Source of the DNA: CAYGTK01 sp964352775
GTDB taxonomy: Bacteria; Bacteroidota; Bacteroidia; Chitinophagales; CAIOSU01
DNA length: 25,895 nt
Direction of reading: 5' to 3'
Assembly (NCBI GenBank): GCA_964352775.1
Contig: CAYGTK010000029.1
Location: 1 to 25,895, forward strand
A program made the position numbers and the translations under genes. The notes beneath the pieces are model-generated. The model was not told where the DNA came from. It searched no databases and saw nothing but the letters and a program-made list of their open reading frames with translations. Of this stretch, positions 21,390 to 25,895 are shown piece by piece. Numbering within the stretch: position 1 is the first letter of the stretch; each line of letters opens with the position of its first letter.

Positions 21390-22964
21390 CTAGTTATCCG
21401 AATCGTCTCCATGAGGAACACTACTGAATAGTCTGCTCCAACGTATCTTACTCAAGCCTGAGCCGTGTGGGTCAATAGACATCCAAACGAACCAAGGTTT
21501 TCCTACTATATGGTCTTCCGGTACAAACCCCCAGTACCTACTATCGGCTGAGTTCTTACGGTTATCTCCCATCATCCAATAGTAGTTCATTTTAACTGTA
21601 TACTTATTGGTCTTTTCGCCATTGATATAGTAGTTCCCGTTAGCATCCTTTGTTAGTTCATTGCCTTCGTATACTTGTATCAATCGTTTGTAAGTATTGT
21701 AGTTGTCTTTTGTTAGAACGATCTCATCACCAGCCTTTGGTATTCTGACAGGACCATAGTTGTCTAAATTCCATTCTTGCTTTGCTTGAAAATCGAATAC
21801 CTGAACTTGGCCATGATCCATCAACCCTTGACCTGCCGGCTGTACAACCTCCACAAAAGCATCGTAAAACAAGCCATCGTCTATCAGCCGTTGCTTAGTA
21901 GCATCGCTCAATGCATCGAAATTATAAAGATTAATTATTGCACCCTGCTGGTTTCTCTTTAATCCTGCGTTGCTTAATTTCTCTCTTCCCTTTTGATCAA
22001 TACCACCTAGATCACTAACATCCCTAACTTTAGCCTGTACAACTGGATCCGTTAAAAGATCGTATTCTCCTTGAACATCAGGGGTGAAAACCGTACCAGG
22101 TTTCATAACTCCATAATAAATTGCTTGTCCATCAACTGGCTCATACCCAGGTTTGCCATCAACGAATACTCGCCCATTCCGTAACTCAAAATTATCACCT
22201 GCCACTGCTACGCATCTCTTTACATAGTTGGTACGCTTATCTACAGGACGCATTTTCGATTTTATCATGTTGTTGTCGCCTGTAGATGGATAGTTGAACA
22301 CTACTACATCGTTCCGTTTTACTTCTTGAAAACCCGGCAACCTGTAATAAGGTAGTTGGGGTTTATCAAAATAAGGTTTGGCATTTGATCCCGGTACACC
22401 TTGATGCGTAAATGGTATTGATATTAAGGTGTTTGGAACACGAGGACCATAGTGAAACTTACTTACGAACAAGAAGTCACCCACTAGCATACTCTTCTCC
22501 ATCGACTGTGTTGGAATAGTATAAGCTTCTACTACAAAGCTTCGAATTATACTGGCCGCAACTACGGCAAATATAGCAGCGTCTAACCACTCACGACCTA
22601 CAGCCTTTGTACTCCCGCCTGATACGCCCTCAAAGCGAAGCTTGGCCGCATCCTTCGTACTCAAATAGGGTAAGTAAAAATAACCGAAGAATACACCCAA
22701 AGCCTGTTGGCTAGAGGTTCTATAACCAAAGGCTTTAAGCATCTCCGTATTCAACCAAATTATCAATATTAGGTTGATATAAGGAACGAAGAATAAAAGC
22801 GCCCAAATGTGACTACGTTCCACCATTTTGAATAAACTGATAATATTCTTGCCAGGAGTGATAGCATCTTTCCGAGCCATACCAGCTTTCTCATACATAT
22901 TGCCCAAAAAGGCCAATACGATCATATAGGTAACTAGTGGTCCGAATATTAAAAGGTATATCAT
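21390..22964 (-). CDS. lepB: Signal peptidase I, long Bacteroidota form
   Basis: A 524-residue membrane peptidase of family S26 that cuts signal peptides from exported proteins. Membrane segments are evident at about 3-21, 53-71, 86-100 and 126-146. The nucleophile is S154 in YTIPTQSMEKSM and the general base is K249 in NYVKRCVAVAGD. The last family box, GDNRKNSADSRYWGFVP, is near 462-478. Between residues 270 and 455 lies a long stretch absent from E. coli or Bacillus enzymes, holding the segments DVSDLGGIDQKGRE and LIDDGLFYDAFVEVVQP. Extra N-terminal membrane segments and such inserts are usual in Bacteroidota LepB. Its start is 12 bases after dapB, and it is the last gene of the parAB-led operon. 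Confidence 0.93.
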   Translation of the reverse strand: MIYLLIFGPLVTYMIVLAFLGNMYEKAGMARKDAITPGKNIISLFKMVERSHIWALLFFVPYINLILIIWLNTEMLKAFGYRTSSQQALGVFFGYFYLPYLSTKDAAKLRFEGVSGGSTKAVGREWLDAAIFAVVAASIIRSFVVEAYTIPTQSMEKSMLVGDFLFVSKFHYGPRVPNTLISIPFTHQGVPGSNAKPYFDKPQLPYYRLPGFQEVKRNDVVVFNYPSTGDNNMIKSKMRPVDKRTNYVKRCVAVAGDNFELRNGRVFVDGKPGYEPVDGQAIYYGVMKPGTVFTPDVQGEYDLLTDPVVQAKVRDVSDLGGIDQKGREKLSNAGLKRNQQGAIINLYNFDALSDATKQRLIDDGLFYDAFVEVVQPAGQGLMDHGQVQVFDFQAKQEWNLDNYGPVRIPKAGDEIVLTKDNYNTYKRLIQVYEGNELTKDANGNYYINGEKTNKYTVKMNYYWMMGDNRKNSADSRYWGFVPEDHIVGKPWFVWMSIDPHGSGLSKIRWSRLFSSVPHGDDSDN

Positions 22965-22976
22965 AGTGATAGTTGT

Positions 22977-23696
22977 TTATAGATGTAGTAGGTCTTTCAT
23001 AGAGAAATAGCCTTTACGGCCAACCATAAAGCGCGCAGCTTGTACAGCTCCTTCTGCAAAGCCTCGTCGGTTATGTGCAGTATGTTTTATTTCAATACTA
23101 TCTACTTCGCTCTCAAAATTAATAAGGTGAGTACCAGCTACATTATCTTCGCGATAACTTAACACGGGTAATTCAGTTTCTGCATCAGGAGCATCGCTCA
23201 CCCAAGTGTCTTTATATTGTAATAGATCGATCAAGTCGTTAGCCAATGTTATTGCTGTTCCGCTAGGAGCATCTTTCTTTTCTTTGTGATGTATCTCATG
23301 TATACTAACGTCGTATTCTGCTCTTTGCTTCATCAGTTTACCTAAGGTTCGACTAAGTTCAAAAAACAAATTGACCCCCACACTGAAATTAGATGCCCAG
23401 AAAAGACCTTTCCCCTCTTTTTCAGCAACCTCTTTTAACTCTTCCAATTTATCCAACCACCCAGTAGTTCCTATAACTACGGGCACTCCAGCTTCAAAAC
23501 AAGCTTTCACATTCTCATAGGCTGAACCTGGTTCTGTAAATTCAATAGCTACATCTGCGACTTTCAGCTTTTCGACCAAAGTCTCATCTTTTTCCGACAA
23601 GTCTACTGTAAGTATTACCTCATCTTCAGGGTTTTCGGCTATTACTTCGGCAATGGCTTTACCCATTTTGCCGTAACCAATAAGTGCTACTTTCAT
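22977..23696 (-). CDS. dapB: 4-hydroxy-tetrahydrodipicolinate reductase
   Basis: A 239-residue NAD(P)H enzyme of the diaminopimelate/lysine pathway, feeding both peptidoglycan and lysine. The dinucleotide loop is GYGKMGK (7-13), the GTTGW segment is at 76-80, and the catalytic segment HHKEKKDAPSGTA at 136-148 holds the expected histidine and lysine. It is a little shorter than the E. coli enzyme (273), as is common in Bacteroidota. Its ATG overlaps the DUF5683 stop by four bases and lepB follows after 12 bases, so it sits inside a tightly packed operon with segregation genes. Confidence 0.95.
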   Translation of the reverse strand: MKVALIGYGKMGKAIAEVIAENPEDEVILTVDLSEKDETLVEKLKVADVAIEFTEPGSAYENVKACFEAGVPVVIGTTGWLDKLEELKEVAEKEGKGLFWASNFSVGVNLFFELSRTLGKLMKQRAEYDVSIHEIHHKEKKDAPSGTAITLANDLIDLLQYKDTWVSDAPDAETELPVLSYREDNVAGTHLINFESEVDSIEIKHTAHNRRGFAEGAVQAARFMVGRKGYFSMKDLLHL

Positions 23697-24310
23697 AATC
23701 GAAGGTTGATGCGAAGGCCCATGAAGCGACGTTCACGATTTGCTGATAGGTTGAATATAGGATCTACGCGCATGGTAAGATCATCAGAAATATCGTACTC
23801 AAATAAGTGAGCATCTACAGCGGCATCGATTATATGTAAAGCGTAAACCACTGCACTCAATATGATAGTAAGATCCATATTTCGCTTAAAGAAATTCTTT
23901 TGCGACTGCAAGTAGCTATCACTAAAGTTGTCATCTTCAAATTCATCTATGGTTGTAGAATCACCATCAATTCGCAAGCGATATGCATTACTGAATCGCC
24001 GCCAATCTTTACCGTTCTTAACGGCGAAGAATACAGTTGTAGCTAACCCACCATATACAATTGGTATTTTCCAATAGCGTCTATTATAAGCTTGTCCTAA
24101 TCCGGGAATGATAGCAGAAAATAGTGCCGCCTTACCTGGTGAATGGCGCTCACCCTTAAACCTCCAGAAACCAGTTTTTGTGCTGTTGCTGTCTGTGCCA
24201 GTACTTGATGGAATGAGGTTACTTGTATCTGGTTGAGTCCCTTTTTGGGCAAAGGTATCAATGCTAACAAAGAGAAACAAGATCAGGATCAGGTACCTGA
24301 GAGTTATCAT
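23693..24310 (-). CDS. DUF5683 exported or membrane protein
   Basis: A 205-residue protein with a signal peptide (residues 1-22, ending DTFAQ) and the DUF5683 core PGKAALFSAIIPGLGQAYNR (about 58-77), followed by RYWKIPIVYGG. Two further hydrophobic segments (about 81-98 and 145-165) suggest an inner-membrane or periplasm-facing protein. The function is unknown. In Bacteroidota this family commonly lies between parB and dapB, as here. It overlaps parB by four bases upstream and dapB by four bases downstream. The C-terminus ends in a beta-like RERRFMGLRINLRL, which could suggest an outer-membrane contact; that is only a guess. Confidence 0.87.
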   Translation of the reverse strand: MITLRYLILILFLFVSIDTFAQKGTQPDTSNLIPSSTGTDSNSTKTGFWRFKGERHSPGKAALFSAIIPGLGQAYNRRYWKIPIVYGGLATTVFFAVKNGKDWRRFSNAYRLRIDGDSTTIDEFEDDNFSDSYLQSQKNFFKRNMDLTIILSAVVYALHIIDAAVDAHLFEYDISDDLTMRVDPIFNLSANRERRFMGLRINLRL

Positions 24311-25215
24311 TTTTCAGTCAATTGGTCTAAAATTCGGTTAAGATCATCATCACTAAAATAGCTTAGGGTGATCTCTCCCTTTTCCCCTTTAAACGTTTTG
24401 ATGCTAACCTTAGTACTATATAGCGACGATAACTCATCTTGAATACGTTGATAGGCCAAAGGTATCTTAGCGTCAGGTTTTGTCTGCTGCTTTCTACCCA
24501 ACTTATACTTGCGTATCAATTGTTCTACTTGGCGAACGCTTAAGTCGCCACGAAGAATACTCTTGAAAATATCCAGTTGTACTTCTGACTCCTCAATAGT
24601 GATCAAAGCGCGGGCATGGCCCATGGTCAACTTCTTCTCCTTAATACCCTTCTGAATATCTGGTGGAAGTTTTAGAAGACGTAAGTAATTGGTAACCGTA
24701 CTTCTATTCTTTCCTACTCGCTCGCTTAGTTCCTCTTGAGTGAGTTCACACTCGTCCATCAATCGCTTGTAGTTGATCGAGATCTCAATAGCATTCAGAT
24801 CTTCTCGCTGAATATTCTCAATTAGCGCGATCTCCAACATCTCTTGGTCATCACTTTGGCGAACATAGGCAGGTATTTGCGACTGCCCGGCCATTTTACT
24901 GGCACGCAATCTTCGCTCGCCTGATATCAATTGGTACTTACCGGGTTCTAACACCCGAACGGTAATAGGTTGTATAACCCCGTGTAATTTGATAGAGCCC
25001 GATAGGTCATTCAAAGCCTGTTCATCAAAATTAGCACGCGGCTGAAAAGGATTAACCTCAATATCATCAAGAGAAATAAATGCCGTTCCACCAGTTAGGC
25101 TGGCTTTTGGTCCATCAGTATTTACCGTCGATTCTTGTTGATTTGTCTCTTCCGTAATATCTCCTAATAGAGCGCGTATGCCCTTTCCTAAGTCTTCTCT
25201 TTTAGTCTTACTCAT
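24307..25215 (-). CDS. parB: Chromosome partitioning protein ParB
   Basis: A 302-residue CTP-dependent DNA clamp that loads at parS and works with ParA in origin segregation. The N-terminal ParA-contact peptide is KREDLGKGIRALLGD (residues 5-19). The ParB/Srx domain runs from about 46, with GERRLRAS (99-106) as the CTP-binding motif, and the helix-turn-helix is near 158-182 (LTQEELSERVGKNRSTVTNY). A basic linker precedes a short C-terminal dimerisation domain. The start overlaps the parA end by eight bases. I found no parS-like palindrome (TGTTNCACGTGNAACA type) by eye in the window. Confidence 0.96.
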   Translation of the reverse strand: MSKTKREDLGKGIRALLGDITEETNQQESTVNTDGPKASLTGGTAFISLDDIEVNPFQPRANFDEQALNDLSGSIKLHGVIQPITVRVLEPGKYQLISGERRLRASKMAGQSQIPAYVRQSDDQEMLEIALIENIQREDLNAIEISINYKRLMDECELTQEELSERVGKNRSTVTNYLRLLKLPPDIQKGIKEKKLTMGHARALITIEESEVQLDIFKSILRGDLSVRQVEQLIRKYKLGRKQQTKPDAKIPLAYQRIQDELSSLYSTKVSIKTFKGEKGEITLSYFSDDDLNRILDQLTEK

Positions 25216-25895
25216 GCCCTACATCTATTATCTTCTCGTCCGTCTTCATTTTGGTTTTATCATTCTTCTGCAGTAATTCACGAGCCAAGTTCATATAGTT
25301 GATAGCTCCAGTACTTTCTGCGTCATACATAATAGCAGGCTTTCCCGCGCTTGGTGCCTCACCCAATTTCGTATTCCTATGAATAATAGTATCGAAAGTA
25401 AGATCTAAAAAGTGGCGCTTCACTTCACTAGCTACTTCATTAGCTAATCGTAAGCGAGTATCATACATGGTTAGTAAAATCCCTTCTATCTGTAGATCGT
25501 TGTTCAATCGACTCTGAACAATCTTAATTGTGTTCAGTAATTTACCTAATCCCTCTAATGCGAAATACTCACATTGAACTGGAATGATAACAGAATTTGC
25601 TGCTGTTAGGGCATTCACAGTTATTAAACCCAATGATGGAGAGCAATCAACAATGATGTAATCGTAGTTATTCTCTATTTCCTTTATCATCTCACCCATA
25701 ATACGCTCGCGATTCGGGTGGTTTATCAATTCTATCTCTGCCCCTACCAAGTCAAGGTGTGCCGGAACGATATCTAAGTTAGGTGTGCCCGTTTGCAGTA
25801 CTATATCGCTAATAGGCGTTTCATTCACCAAACTATCGTAAATACTGGTTTTGATATTCCGAGGATCGAAGCCTATACCAGAGGTACTATTCGCC
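25208..25895 (-). CDS. parA: Chromosome partitioning ATPase ParA/Soj (N-terminus cut by window edge)
   Basis: The frame is open to the right edge, so about the last 228 residues are visible. A TTG at 25831 could be taken for a start, but the codons before it read ANSTSGIGFDPRNIKTSIYD, which is internal ParA sequence, so it is an ordinary leucine and the gene continues beyond the window. Visible parts are the Walker-B-like IIVDCSPSLG, the segment VIIPVQCEYFALEGLGKLL and the late motif RNTKLGEAPSAGKPAIMYD. The Walker A motif is outside. ParA dimers bind DNA non-specifically and position ParB-parS complexes. It is the most upstream visible gene of the operon running through lepB. Confidence 0.95.
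   Translation of the reverse strand, partial: ANSTSGIGFDPRNIKTSIYDSLVNETPISDIVLQTGTPNLDIVPAHLDLVGAEIELINHPNRERIMGEMIKEIENNYDYIIVDCSPSLGLITVNALTAANSVIIPVQCEYFALEGLGKLLNTIKIVQSRLNNDLQIEGILLTMYDTRLRLANEVASEVKRHFLDLTFDTIIHRNTKLGEAPSAGKPAIMYDAESTGAINYMNLARELLQKNDKTKMKTDEKIIDVGHE

Noticed and set aside
25208..25831. A complete 207-residue ParA starting at TTG 25831
   Set aside because: Codons upstream of 25831 remain open and encode ParA sequence (SGIGFDPRNIKTSIYD), so the gene is cut by the window and not shortened.

Overview
The window reads as ordinary chromosome from a member of the Bacteroidota, most likely a marine-type Flavobacteriales relative; the genus cannot be told. Signs are the Bacteroidota promoter form (TTG or TTTG, about 20 bases, then TAnnTTTG) with almost no Shine-Dalgarno sequences, the order rpmB-rpmG-DUF4295-ftsY-rimO, a bacillithiol enzyme (BshC), a DUF5683 protein beside parAB, a long signal peptidase I, and a secreted protein with collagen-like repeats and an S74 C-terminal chaperone. 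I saw no tRNA, rRNA, insertion sequence, prophage or CRISPR array.

Layout. 1-686: a secreted protein of unknown function running off the left edge (minus). 865-2724: yebC followed by a PaaE-like flavin/2Fe-2S reductase (minus). 2842-4662: long-chain acyl-CoA synthetase (plus), tail to tail with a 2H phosphoesterase (4664-5275, minus) whose promoter is bracketed by two near-identical palindromic boxes. 5351-5605: a 63-residue unknown protein with its own terminator (minus). 5807-9383: pfkA, a dihydroorotase and a Cys/Met-metabolism PLP enzyme (plus), ending at a two-way terminator. 9455-11470: PTPS-family enzyme, fabD, and a lipoprotein gene broken by one in-frame stop (minus). 11598-15968: a 1456-residue collagen/YadA-head-like/S74 surface protein, then an L,D-transpeptidase lipoprotein. 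16797-21379: ribosomal proteins bL28 and bL33, a DUF4295 mini-protein, a terminator, then ftsY, rimO and bshC in a tight run. 21390-25895: parA (cut by the right edge), parB, DUF5683, dapB and lepB, a minus-strand operon with overlapping or near-touching genes.

Most genes are housekeeping: lipid activation and synthesis, glycolysis, pyrimidine, lysine and sulfur amino-acid metabolism, translation, co-translational targeting, secretion and chromosome segregation. The less ordinary parts are the twin-box phosphoesterase promoter, the stop-interrupted lipoprotein, the collagen/S74 protein with visible module duplication, the pterin-synthase-type active-site spacing in the PTPS homologue, and several promoters that sit almost on the start codon. 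I did not find a clear new defence or mobile system.
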